Of a stretch of 64,000 nt of DNA, positions 18,231-27,900 are shown in pieces. The DNA is from Bradyrhizobium agreste (GTDB lineage Bacteria > Pseudomonadota > Alphaproteobacteria > Rhizobiales > Xanthobacteraceae). The stretch covers positions 1 to 64,000 of the forward strand of contig NZ_JACCHP010000001.1 of assembly GCF_016031625.1 (NCBI RefSeq). Reading direction: 5' to 3'. The notes under the pieces were generated by a model. That model had not been told where the DNA came from and made no database searches. It was given only the letters and a program-made list of their open reading frames with translations. A program made the translations under genes and the position numbers. Within the stretch, counting starts at the first letter, position 1; the number at the start of each line of letters is the position of its first letter.

Positions 18231-19303
18231 CCCTGCGCGGTCCCGCGCCTGCCGAGAGACAATGGTTTCGCGTCCGCACCATTTGTAAGCTTTCGATCTA
18301 GCCAGGCAAACACGCAATCGTCAGAACTCACTAAATGCTCGATTCCCTTTGAGCAAGACCGGCGGGCCGTCTGCATGATCAATTCGAGATCAATGCGCGC
18401 CGTTCTGCAGTCCGCTTGTAGCTTGATTGCCTCTGAAGCGCTGACGGGCCCAGATCCGCCAACGACCACGAGAGCTGGGCATCTCAACTGTCGCGCTAAT
18501 CGCGAGCGACGAACCGACTCCACGCCCTCGTCTACGAGGTCTATCCCAGTACTGCTCATCCAGCGCACAGAGGCCAAAGTCCGCGCCCAATTCCATAGGC
18601 CGCCATCGCAAACGGCCGCAGCAATTCGGCTATCAGATACTGCGAAATCGGTTGCGATAACAGCCGACAAACCATCACCAAGGATTCCAACCCGAGCGGG
18701 ATCAACATCTGCTCGGCCTGACAAGTAATCCAAACAGCAAGACAACGAAACCTCTGATTGACCACGCGAGTGACTCGAGACGTCGTCGTGAGAGACAACG
18801 AGGACCGATAGGCCTCGAGTAGTCACAAAGGGCCAAATTCTTCCAAGGAACGCCGTTGCTGTTTCTCCTTCGTTACTAATGCAAATAACTGCGGGAGAGC
18901 GTAGTCCCGGCGCGCACGGCAAGTAGTAGACTTGAAGGTTGGCCTGATCTCCACGAGCAATCTGTACGCGCTCGACATTCAGCCCGACTTTTGCAAGCCT
19001 CTGAAGATCTACCTCAATTTCCGTTGAAACGTAATCGACGTGTCCATCGCGACCGGGGCGCCTGGAAACTTCAAAGGCGGTTAGTGGATTGAGCCGATCC
19101 TCGGCCGTCACATCGAGCGCGCCTGCGTCAACGCGCAGATCGGGGGTAGTGGAATGCGCATGTGCGATGTTCGCGCACGAGGTAGACCAAGCCTTCGGTC
19201 CGTCAGGCGTAAAAATGCGATCATAATTGTCTAGAGGGGCCGCAGCGTCGCGCGGTGTTGTAACATTGCCTTTCATATAAGGCCAAGCAGCGCACTCTTT
19301 CAA
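18227..19303 (-). CDS. Alpha/beta hydrolase-like protein, nucleophile Ser apparently missing
   Basis: The 358-residue protein looks like the FrsA/2,6-dihydropseudooxynicotine-hydrolase group: an N-terminal lid-like part (~150 residues), then LRSPAVICISNEGETATAFL, the core strand SVLVVSHDD, and LDYLSGRADVDPARVGILGDG. At the nucleophile elbow, where relatives have G-x-S-x-G, this protein has GDGLS. That places Gly where the Ser should be. Later strand CPALVVVGGSGPVSASEA and a His in KGIEHLVSSD fit the fold. It may be inactive, or use another residue. The TTG at 19303 follows AAGGGGGG; ATG 19276 is an alternative start. The 3' end touches an IS5 relic. Confidence 0.65.
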   Translation of the reverse strand: MKECAAWPYMKGNVTTPRDAAAPLDNYDRIFTPDGPKAWSTSCANIAHAHSTTPDLRVDAGALDVTAEDRLNPLTAFEVSRRPGRDGHVDYVSTEIEVDLQRLAKVGLNVERVQIARGDQANLQVYYLPCAPGLRSPAVICISNEGETATAFLGRIWPFVTTRGLSVLVVSHDDVSSHSRGQSEVSLSCCLDYLSGRADVDPARVGILGDGLSAVIATDFAVSDSRIAAAVCDGGLWNWARTLASVRWMSSTGIDLVDEGVESVRRSRLARQLRCPALVVVGGSGPVSASEAIKLQADCRTARIDLELIMQTARRSCSKGIEHLVSSDDCVFAWLDRKLTNGADAKPLSLGRRGTAQG

Positions 19304-20329
19304 TTCGCCCCCCTTGAGTGCAGCTCTGCACCCGCTTAAAATTAAGCCTCTCTGTCAGAGTTGATGGTGCGGAGATTGATTGAGCTGCCGCTCCGGCCAG
19401 TCGATTTTTCTCCATCTTTTCCAGGAAATACTAGTGATCACAAAGAGCGAGTTCCTCTGATTTTTGGGGAAGTCGATCTGCAATACTGCGCCCGAGCAGC
19501 TAGTACGCAGTTTTTCGACATGCCGATACATGACGCCAATGCGCCGCAAGTCCAAGTGTCAAAGCCAGGGAAGGATGCGCCTTCCATCGATCCTGCCTTT
19601 CGATAAACCTATGAGTGCGTCTCTATCTTTTGAAGCTACGAATTTGGCGACGCATATGACCTCCTGGTCGCAGGTGAGCCATTTTGGTTGCGACCCCGCT
19701 TCGTCCGACTCTGGCTGCTTCATGAGCACTCGAAACTCCCAATGACAGAAGCCAAATATAAGCGGGGCTATCCTGCAGAACAAAAAAAGACACCTTGCTG
19801 CTACGTGCCCAAATCAGGCAAGCTTCGCGTGGCCCAGACTCTCATCGCCCCGTTTAGTGTTTGCGGGCCAGCCGACGATCCTTCGAACATTCGTCCCGTT
19901 CGGACGTGCGCAGACCTACGGGTCAGTCTGGTCAACGCTTCCCCCTTGATCAGGCCTTGCATGGACCACCGCACGTCGAAAGCCCATTGAGCTTGATGTT
20001 AAACTTATGTTATTCGCAGTTGCCAGCGGGCGCCGGGCGGCTCGTCATTAGCACGAGATCGGATCGAATCCGGGCGCCAGTGGAACTCGCTGCTGCTGTC
20101 ACCTGAAAGCTATCCTCGGCGCTTCGCAATGCACACTCAGCGGACTAGCTCGAGTACCGCCCCCTCTTCTCCATTTCAAGCTTCCGCTTGAGGGGAAAAG
20201 GCCAGATTCTTCTGCAATGTTGTGCGCGAAACGGCCGCAGGTGTGCACTTCAAGTGTCAATGCTTCTGCGACGGATCATCGCGGCGCGTATAGCCTGCGA
20301 GGTTATTGAACGGACTTGATACCAGCAAC
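19304..20329. other. Unassigned DNA
   Basis: About 1 kb without a recognisable gene. Reading frames are short and overlapping. The far end grades into a short IS66 transposase remnant. Confidence 0.4.
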
Positions 20330-20480
20330 GCGGCCAAGCACTGCGCCTCCGCTTCGCCGGTTCATTCTTAACAGTGCCGGGCCCGCTTTTTCCCTAATAG
20401 GCGGCGACTGCTCAGCCATTTCGCTGATGCTAATCGGGACGGCCAAGCTCAACGACATCGAGCCACAAGCGGATGAGTTG
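20330..20480 (+). pseudogene. IS66 transposase (TnpC) C-terminal scrap
   Basis: A 50-codon stretch reads PLRRFILNSAGPAF, then LMLIGTAKLNDIEPQA. The second part matches the very conserved IS66 tail (TLIATAKLNDIDPQA in intact copies). No other part of the element is visible nearby. Confidence 0.6.
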
Positions 20481-20684
20481 CTTCGCCCAGGATCGCTGAT
20501 GAACCGCAAACCCGCTGCTGGACGCCGCGGTGCAAAACCACCCCAGCCCTCCCGGAAGAGGGCACCTGGGAGGATACCTTCGGCTATCTGTTGAAAACAA
20601 TCTCGAGTCTGGATAAACTAGGAGGGTTTTCTGCACCGTGAGGGCATTTCGCGGTGAAATTCATCTCAATGTTGGGGTCCGATT

Positions 20685-21161
20685 ATGGGGTACGATCGGA
20701 TAGATGCCCGCATCCTCGAGATTGTGCAAAAGAATAACCGTCTAACCTCCGACAGTATAGGCGAACTGGCCGGGCTTTCTGCCACGGCCTGTCAACGGAG
20801 GCTGAAGAGACTCCGCTCGGAAGGCATCATCGAGGCCGACATCTCGATTGTCTCACCGAAGGCGGTAGGACGACCTATTCAGATGCTCGTGCTCGTAAGC
20901 CTGGAGCGGGAGCGTGCCGACATAATCGACAGATTCAAGAAGGCAGTTAGATCGTCAGTTGAAGTGGTCAATGGCTTCTACGTCACGGGTGATGCGGATT
21001 TTGTTCTATATGTGACAGCCCGCACCATGGAAGATTATGAGGAGTTCACCCGGAACTTTTTCTACGTGAACCCAGACATAAAGGGCTTTAAGACGATGGT
21101 CGTTTTGGATCGCATAAAGGCAGGGTTTGCTATTCCAGTCGAGGCTCCCTCAGAGGCTTGA
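20685..21161 (+). CDS. Lrp/AsnC-family transcriptional regulator
   Basis: The 158-residue protein begins YDRIDARILEIVQKNNRLTS, followed by the HTH GELAGLSATACQRRLKRLRSEGII and the ligand-binding RAM domain with VEVVNGFYVTGDADFVLYVTA and a DIKGFKTMVVLDRIK end. This is the standard two-domain Lrp/AsnC layout; such proteins sense amino acids as octamers and usually control a neighbouring amino-acid gene. Here no partner gene survives on either side, so it may be an orphan left after local decay. ATG 20685 gives the normal N-terminus. Confidence 0.92.
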   Translation: MGYDRIDARILEIVQKNNRLTSDSIGELAGLSATACQRRLKRLRSEGIIEADISIVSPKAVGRPIQMLVLVSLERERADIIDRFKKAVRSSVEVVNGFYVTGDADFVLYVTARTMEDYEEFTRNFFYVNPDIKGFKTMVVLDRIKAGFAIPVEAPSEA

Positions 21162-21640
21162 GCGCCGACTGCGCATGCCTGACCCGGGATGCACACAGGT
21201 CGAGATTTGCATTCGCACAGGACACTGCCCTGTCCGCTGGTCGGAGTGGTGAAGATACGCAATTTCAACCCCGTAATCGTGCTAAGCGTCCATCACTGGA
21301 CGCGATCTCTCAGCCTCGCTACCGGCGATCCTGCGTTTGTTTTCCGGAGCGGCGAATGCATCAAGGTCAAGCATCTCTAATGGCAAGCCGCTGCTGCGAG
21401 ATGGTTTAATCTGCCGCAAGGAGCGCCCGACCACAATGATAGGGGTCAGCTGGACTTGGCACATTGGCAAAGACTACGCCTCTGAGGAAGAATGTTTGGG
21501 TGCGGAACGTGGGTGCCCAAACCTCTTAGTGTGCTCGCGCCAGCGCAACCGCTCATCGCCGAATGACATCCCGCTTGATCTCTCGGCACGAGCTCATCCA
21601 GATTGCTCGCCGAATATTACCAAACCGATTTTTTTGTCGC
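21162..21640. other. Gap after the AsnC-type regulator
   Basis: No gene or clear regulatory structure recognised. Confidence 0.4.
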
Positions 21641-21838
21641 TTACCGCCACATGCTTGGCGCTTGGCGAAGGGCATCTATGCCGATCTGTTTGAGATGCTC
21701 GCGCGTCCTTTCACCTCTGCTGGCGGCCTCCAGGATCTTCGAGGTAACATGTGCGCGCACCCCGCTAGTAGGAGAAACGTGTTCGCAGACTTCTTCGAGG
21801 ACCGCGCGCACAAGTGCGGTAGTAGCGGCGTCTAACAT
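21641..21838 (-). CDS. Small conserved hypothetical protein (65 aa)
   Basis: The protein MLDAATTALVRAVLEEVCEH... ends in LKQIGIDALRQAPSMWR. It resembles short rhizobial proteins of 60-70 residues that share the pattern ALVRAVLxEVC, a central ILEAA and a C-terminal APTMWR. Function unknown; it is predicted to be helical and cytoplasmic. No neighbour suggests a role. The resemblance is from memory of the family pattern and could be checked by database search. Confidence 0.6.
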   Translation of the reverse strand: MLDAATTALVRAVLEEVCEHVSPTSGVRAHVTSKILEAASRGERTREHLKQIGIDALRQAPSMWR

Positions 21839-23764
21839 CGGAGATTCCCCGCGCTATGGCAAAATCATAGCATCCGTTCTCGAGTTTGAATGCATTGCGC
21901 GAAAGGAAATCCAAAACTGTTTTCAAGTCAGCCGCTCGGCCTATCTCTGCGCTCTACTCTCCTTCCCAGGCATGCGCCTGCTGACTGATCACTTCGTCGT
22001 ATTGCGACGATAGCCGCAAGCTCGATGTCGAAACGAGCTCTCTTACGAAGGGCAATATGATCGCTTACCGGGCATATATATGCCATGGTCACTGAGTTGA
22101 CGCTCAAATTCCCCATTCGATTGGGTCCTTTCGACGGATTCCCCCGCAGGGCTTATGCGAAGTTGCTTCGTATCCAAGTGCACGGGACCAAGCGTCATTT
22201 GCGGCGCATTGCGAGTCCGTTGCTGTGAATCGGCCGGCAGACCGTTCTGCATAGAAGTGACCAGCACCTGATGCGGAGCCGATGCAAGTCAATATCCGGT
22301 ACCATCACGTAACGCTTCGGAAGTCGAGGTTCGCCAGCCGAATAATGTTATTGATTCTTGCTAAACCGCTCGAGAAGAGGCGGTTCCTGCGACGCAAACC
22401 CTGCGTCAGTCGGACAGACGCATCGTGCACCTCTCGCTAAACTGTTGACGCCCGCAAACGCCTTGCGAACATCGCCGCACAGCAGGAAGAGCTTGAATGT
22501 TTTGTGTTGAGATCTACGTGTTCAGCAATTGGACAAACTGGCTAGCTGGCTCACGGCGCTCACGCATCGGCGGGAGAGAGTTCGTCTGAAAGCCTCACGA
22601 GGATCGTGAACTCCGACAAGCTTCCGGGATGCGTGTAATGGCTCTTTTGAGTGCTTGAGCTTCCAGTGCTGCGAGGGCGAACCGAGGTTATCGCAAGACT
22701 GAGAGATGGGGGGCACAAGTCATGACGACTTCAAGAGGCGGCCCATTCCGCCCGCGACATAATCAGGAGCCGCCCTTGCGATCTTGTTGGGTGCCGCATT
22801 GGTTCAGGGCTTTCGGCTCCCCTGACTCTTGTCGATGAATCCCGCTATCGGCATTCTCCCGGCCACACGAACCGGGGCTCCGCACTTCGTCCCCATATCA
22901 TTCATTGGCAGCCCAGCGGTCTCGCGCCTCATTTGGCGACACTGCTGTCCGGCACAAGCCTGTTTACCGGAGGAAGCCATGAAAACGAGTAAAGATGGAC
23001 GGCAACTTGGATCATCAGTGCGGCTGGATTTCAAAATGCCGGTTAGACCGAAAGCCAAGAAGCTGCCCGCGACCATGAAACGGCGCGCTCTGAAACTTCG
23101 CAAATCCGAGCAGCGCCCCCATCTTCCCAAGAATGATGGCTCGCAAATCCTCGTTGTCCGGTCGTGCACAGGATCGAAGCTCCGTCGGCGATCGCACGAG
23201 CTCCGGAACCGGCAGGACCGTGTTGCCGAAGAGCTGCTGCGGCTTCGAGCTGATCAGAAGGAAATCAGCATTCTTCATTGCGGCGATTGTATTGAGCAGG
23301 GGTGGCATAGACTTCTTGCTGGTCTTCAACATCGCGCCCGATGCCCAGCAACAGGATGAATACCGGCAACAGTGCGAGGCGAGCGGTGTTGCTTCGGTAG
23401 TCTAAAGAACCGCGTATCGGCCAACTGTCCTGCCGAGCGGGACGGTCACTGCGACCAATAGATAAGCAATCAGCTTGCGCGCAAAGCGATTGAGCCGCAA
23501 GAATCCAACAGCGCCTTGCGAGGTCGCCGGTCTTGTCGGTGGACCTGGATAAGAGGACCGTGCTGCGCAGCCTCCTTCAATTTACCTAGCGGCGGAGTTG
23601 CAGCCAGCCACCACCTGCTTCATCATGGCCAATTACGTGGCTGCCAATTGGCGCTCATGCAAACCTTGCAGCGGATGAACCTGAGATACGCCGGCGCGCT
23701 GCACGTCGTCGCCTGGGGTCCAATCGCGGAGTCGCCGGATCGCAGGTCTGCTGTTGTCGGCTGG
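21839..23764. other. Unassigned, probably decayed DNA
   Basis: Nearly 2 kb with no recognisable gene. A minus-strand fragment near 23400-23480 reads FARKLIAYLLVAVTVPLGR, which looks like a membrane-protein segment, but nothing adjoining extends it. Between 22.8 and 23.4 kb both strands hold frames of 90-175 codons with no family resemblance. Confidence 0.4.
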
Positions 23765-24226
23765 CTAGTCCATGCAATGGCAACTTGAGCCGGGGCCGAT
23801 CTCTGCGAAACCGGCCTTTAGGTACAAGGCTGAGTTGGCGCTGCGACTCCAGACTGGCTGACTGGGCGCCCCCACCTCCAGCTGGCCCCAGCCCTTTCTC
23901 GTTCCTAAGCCGACCGCGGCCTCAATTAACCGCATCGCGACGCCGGACGATCGCTGATCCGGCACCACGTAAAGTTCGGTAATGATGCCGTAGGTTCCGC
24001 GCGCAAAAATAGCGGCGCTCTCCGACAACATGATGATGCCGACGGGGCGCTGCTCGGCAAAACCGAGAAATCCTGACACGCGGCGCTTCATGCCGAGGAG
24101 GTCGCCGACGAGCTCTGCATCTGATGCCGCCTGAGTATGGCCGGACCCAAGCTCGGCAATCAGGTCAGCAACCATCTGGGTCACCGTTGCAGCGTCATCG
24201 ACAGACACCTCACGTGTGGTCACCAT
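23765..24226 (-). CDS. GNAT-family N-acetyltransferase
   Basis: The 153-residue protein has the single-domain GNAT layout: N-terminal VTTREVSVDDAATVTQMVADL, the beta4 strand GIITELYVVPDQRSSGVAMRLIEAAV (the acetyl-CoA pyrophosphate loop normally R/Q-x-x-G-x-G/A, here DQRSSGVA), and the C-terminal SALYLKAGFAEIG. Such enzymes acetylate small amines, antibiotics or protein N-termini; the substrate cannot be told. ATG 24226 is preceded by AAGGAGAG at a good distance. Stand-alone gene. Confidence 0.88.
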   Translation of the reverse strand: MVTTREVSVDDAATVTQMVADLIAELGSGHTQAASDAELVGDLLGMKRRVSGFLGFAEQRPVGIIMLSESAAIFARGTYGIITELYVVPDQRSSGVAMRLIEAAVGLGTRKGWGQLEVGAPSQPVWSRSANSALYLKAGFAEIGPGSSCHCMD

Positions 24227-25810
24227 GTCAAACTCTCCTTCGCACTACATAGTTTGGCCGCTCCGTCGGACCAGGAGACCTACCGAAGCATCGTCCCAGA
24301 GCAGATAATCTGCCATGTTAAACCATGACGTGTTTGTTCACACCATTGAGAGGCAATAAGCTTTTTCTTCTCCCGAGCTGAAACGATTCTCGGAAGATCG
24401 TGAAGGAGCGGGTTGAGTACTAGTCGGACTCTGTGATCTTAGCGAACGTAGATGGAAGGCCAACAACACTCCGTCCCATCGCGCGAGCAAGACATGCGAG
24501 GGTCGGATACAGCGCGTTCTCAGTGGGGTACATTTCAGATCAGCAACGCTCCTGCCATTCGAGCACACTTGGTCGACCAATATTCTCAAAGAACACTCGA
24601 GCGCACGAGTCGAAGACATCCATATTTCAACGCAATTGGAAAATCCGCTTTCCTAGATTCACAAGGAAGGGATCGTTTGTTGCCGCGGTAGGCGGCGACC
24701 GTCGACTCACTGTCTCAATCAGCTACCCGCGTCGATGGCTTGTCGTGCACAGGCTCCCCGGCTAGGACGGCTTGTTGCCGAAGTTTTTTGCTAATCTCGC
24801 AACGTGAGAGGGAGCTATAATCACTACGGATGCGCCCTTCTCAAAGCCTGGGTTGCGATCCCGAACCACTTATCAGAGCAATCCTGCTGTGCACCGCCGG
24901 CATGACCGCCGTCCCACTCACGTCAAATTGTCCTGACACTCAAGACTGCCTGCTATGTTACGCCTCGGCCACGCTGTTCAGCGCATCCAAATGATCATAG
25001 GGTGGTATTGGGTTCTACGCGGCCTTGTCCGGCTCGGGCTTACGTTCAGCTTGGCCTCGTTCGTCACGTCCATTTTTGCTTTTATCGCCGGCGAGTGCTG
25101 GACTCTGTGCGGGCGAGGTATCTCTAATCGATGTTGCGCAGGCGTCGCCTCGGTTATGCCGATGAGCGTTCGAAATTGAATGGCGCTATTCAGCGAAAAG
25201 TGAGTTGCAACACAGCTTTCAGTCAAGCTGAAGGACGGCACCTCGTTCGAATGTGACGATTTGAGCAGTTTCACGTCCAGTCTGAGCGGTCCATTCGCAC
25301 TTGGCTCAAGCGTGATGTACTCACGTGCGTCACCCACGTCCGATCCTCGGTGCCCGAGCTCTTCTTTTGTTCGCGTCTCTTTTGCGATGACTACTCCGGC
25401 GGCGAGTTGCCTAAATCGTGGCAGACGAATCGCTGGAGAGACGCAGCGCCTCCCAAAGATCGACCTCTCTGCGAGCTTTTTCGTCGCCTATGGCTCCATT
25501 CCGAAAAATTTCTGCGCGCAAATGCAGTAACCTAGGAAATTGCTGAGGGTTCAGCGCTCTTGAACGATGGATGCGAGTGGCATTGATGCGAGAACTGGCC
25601 GGCGATCTCAATTCCCAGCTAGTTTTACGGACTTAAACGTTGAGCGACCGCGCATAAAATGTTCGACCATTCCGCGAGCGCCTCTCCGCCCAGAATCAGG
25701 CCCACCACTGCATGGAGGGAGTACCTGATCCTGGCTAGAAGCTTCACCTCGTCAGCCTGCCTCCTACCGCCGGTTGGATCTCTCAGTTCGAAGGCACGGC
25801 AGCCGCTGAT
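24227..25810. other. Unassigned DNA before the MFS gene
   Basis: About 1.6 kb without a recognisable gene. A minus-strand frame at 24978-25337 starts with protein-like sequence (REYITLEPSANGPLRLDVKL) and another ends at 25625 with LARIRYSLHAVVGLILGG. Neither matches a family I know, and both lack good starts, so they are noted but not called. Confidence 0.35.
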
Positions 25811-27496
25811 ATGAGCCAAGCACGCAAGCCAGAGACGTTTCGTGGCGATGAGATCACCGCGCCGCTCCGCCATATTACCTTTCGTCGCATCTGGCTTGCG
25901 GGCCTTCTGTCGAATATGGGGGCTCTGATTCGCAGCGTCGGAGCTGCCTGGGCGATGACGCAAATGACGTCTTCGGCCGACATGGTCGCGCTCGTTCAGA
26001 CAGCGCTGACGCTTCCAGTTATGCTGATTGCAATGCCGGCCGGCGCAATCGCAGACATGCATGACCGCCGGATCGTGTCGCTCATCTCACTTGGAATTGC
26101 ACTCACCGGAGCCGGTGTGCTAGCCGTGCTTGCATGGCTCAATATGGTCACGCCGCTTCTGCTGCTGGCGCTTTGCTTCGTGGTTGGCAGCGGCGTGGCG
26201 CTCATGGATCCGACGTGGCAATCTTCGATAAGTGAGCAGGTGCCGCCCGACGCACTGCCCGCCGCCATTGCCCTGAACAGCATCAGTTACAATATCGCGC
26301 GCAGCGTTGGCCCAGCGCTCGGCGGCATCGTCGTTGCTACCGCGGGCGCAGTGGCCGCATTCGCAATAAACGCGCTTCTATATTTGCCGTTAATGCTCGC
26401 GCTTTTCTTTTGGAAACGGGTCGCCGAACCTTCCCGGCTGCCGCGTGAACAGTTCAGTCGCGCGATCGTCTCCGGCGTTCGATACATCACCAATTCTCCT
26501 TCCATTAAGATCGTGTTGGTCCGGTCCATGGTGACTGGCGTCGTCGGAGGTGCGATCATCGCCCTGATGCCGATAGTTGCGCGGGATCTCCTGCATGGTG
26601 GCGCGCAGACCTACGGCCTTCTGCTGAGCGCCTTTGGCATTGGCGCGGTGATCGGCGCACTTTACATCCCCGAAATGCGCAAGCGCTTGAGTGGCGAGGC
26701 GGCCATTCGCGCCTGCACGCTGTCGATGGGTGGAAGCCTTCTCGCCGTGGCGCTGTGCCGCGGCCTGGTCTTGACCGCGACCGCATTGGTGCTGGCCGGG
26801 GCCGTGTGGATGATGGTATGGGTGCTCTTTAACGTCGGTGTGCAGCTGTCGGCGCCCCGCTGGGTTGCCGGACGCTCGCTGGCGGCTTATCAGGCGGCCG
26901 GATCAGGCGGGGTTGCCATCGGCAGTTGGGGATGGGGCAACCTGGCTGATGCCGCTGGTGTGGAAACTGCGCTCCTGATATCGGGCGCCTTGATGCTACT
27001 CTCACCTCTGTTAGGGCTCTGGTTTCCCATGCCGCGTATAGGCGCGCGTGGTGAAGAAGCCGAGCCCCTCGAAGATCCCGATGTGCGGCTGGACTTAAGC
27101 GGCCGAAGCGGCCCGTTGGTAGTTGAAATCGAGTATCGAGTTGCGCAGGAGAATGCGCGCGCGTTCCACAACGCCATGCAAGCAGTGCAGCTATTCCGTC
27201 AGCGCAATGGCGCGTATGGGTGGTCGATCGCGCGCAACATTGCCGATCCGGAATCCTGGACGGAGCGCTACCACTGCCCGACGTGGTTCGACTACCTCCG
27301 TCAACGTAACCGTGCGACACAATCGGAGCGCGCGCTGGAGCGTGGGGCGGCAGCTTTTCACATAGGCCCCGAGCCTATACGGGTTCGTCGCATGCTGGAG
27401 CGCCCGTTTGGATCCGTGCGCTGGAAGGAGGATAACGCCAACTATTCCGAGGATGACGCCCTGCTCCATGAGAATATCCCCGGCAGGAGCCGATAG
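25811..27496 (+). CDS. MFS exporter of the MFS_3/EntS type with a soluble C-terminal domain
   Basis: The 561-residue protein has a 12-helix major facilitator domain (residues ~20-410), opening with PLRHITFRRIWLAGLLSNMG and containing MPAGAIADMHDRRIVSL (the loop 2-3 motif), DPTWQSSISEQVPPDALPAAIAL and SVGPALGGIVVATAGAV. This is the PF05977 branch that includes the enterobactin exporter EntS. After residue ~420 comes a ~130-residue soluble tail beginning LSGRSGPLVVEIEYRVAQEN and including a Trp-rich PESWTERYHCPTWFDYLRQ. It resembles a ferredoxin-like antibiotic-biosynthesis-monooxygenase fold seen on some rhizobial MFS_3 proteins. Substrate unknown. Confidence 0.88.
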   Translation: MSQARKPETFRGDEITAPLRHITFRRIWLAGLLSNMGALIRSVGAAWAMTQMTSSADMVALVQTALTLPVMLIAMPAGAIADMHDRRIVSLISLGIALTGAGVLAVLAWLNMVTPLLLLALCFVVGSGVALMDPTWQSSISEQVPPDALPAAIALNSISYNIARSVGPALGGIVVATAGAVAAFAINALLYLPLMLALFFWKRVAEPSRLPREQFSRAIVSGVRYITNSPSIKIVLVRSMVTGVVGGAIIALMPIVARDLLHGGAQTYGLLLSAFGIGAVIGALYIPEMRKRLSGEAAIRACTLSMGGSLLAVALCRGLVLTATALVLAGAVWMMVWVLFNVGVQLSAPRWVAGRSLAAYQAAGSGGVAIGSWGWGNLADAAGVETALLISGALMLLSPLLGLWFPMPRIGARGEEAEPLEDPDVRLDLSGRSGPLVVEIEYRVAQENARAFHNAMQAVQLFRQRNGAYGWSIARNIADPESWTERYHCPTWFDYLRQRNRATQSERALERGAAAFHIGPEPIRVRRMLERPFGSVRWKEDNANYSEDDALLHENIPGRSR

Positions 27497-27900
27497 CCGC
27501 GGCCTCTTGAACGAATGCCGTGAGCGACAGCTTTGGCAATCCATCTATGGGCGTGATGGCAATCGAAGGCTATCTTCTCTGCGAGCTGAACCGACTTCCG
27601 CGCCAGCGTGGTCCGGAGACCGAGCTCAAGGGCTGTCCCCCCTAAAATCGGCTGCTGTCTCGGGCTTTTGGCTTCCTCCGTGTGCTCCCCCTTCCATTCC
27701 AAGAGAAGTGCGAACTCTCGAAACAAAACGCTGAATACCGGGATTGATACCCTGAAGTACAATCGGGATTCTTCTAGGAAATCGATACTCTCCAGTAACG
27801 ACCTAACCGAGCTCAGAACCAAGGCGGGCGAAGGACAACACTGCGGGTCATCCCGGGCTCGATCGTCGGAGCTCGGATGCGTGCTAGTTGAGATACCCAG
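27497..27900. other. Convergent gap between MFS and chemoreceptor genes
   Basis: No gene recognised; the two flanking genes converge here. I see no clear bidirectional terminator. Confidence 0.4.
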
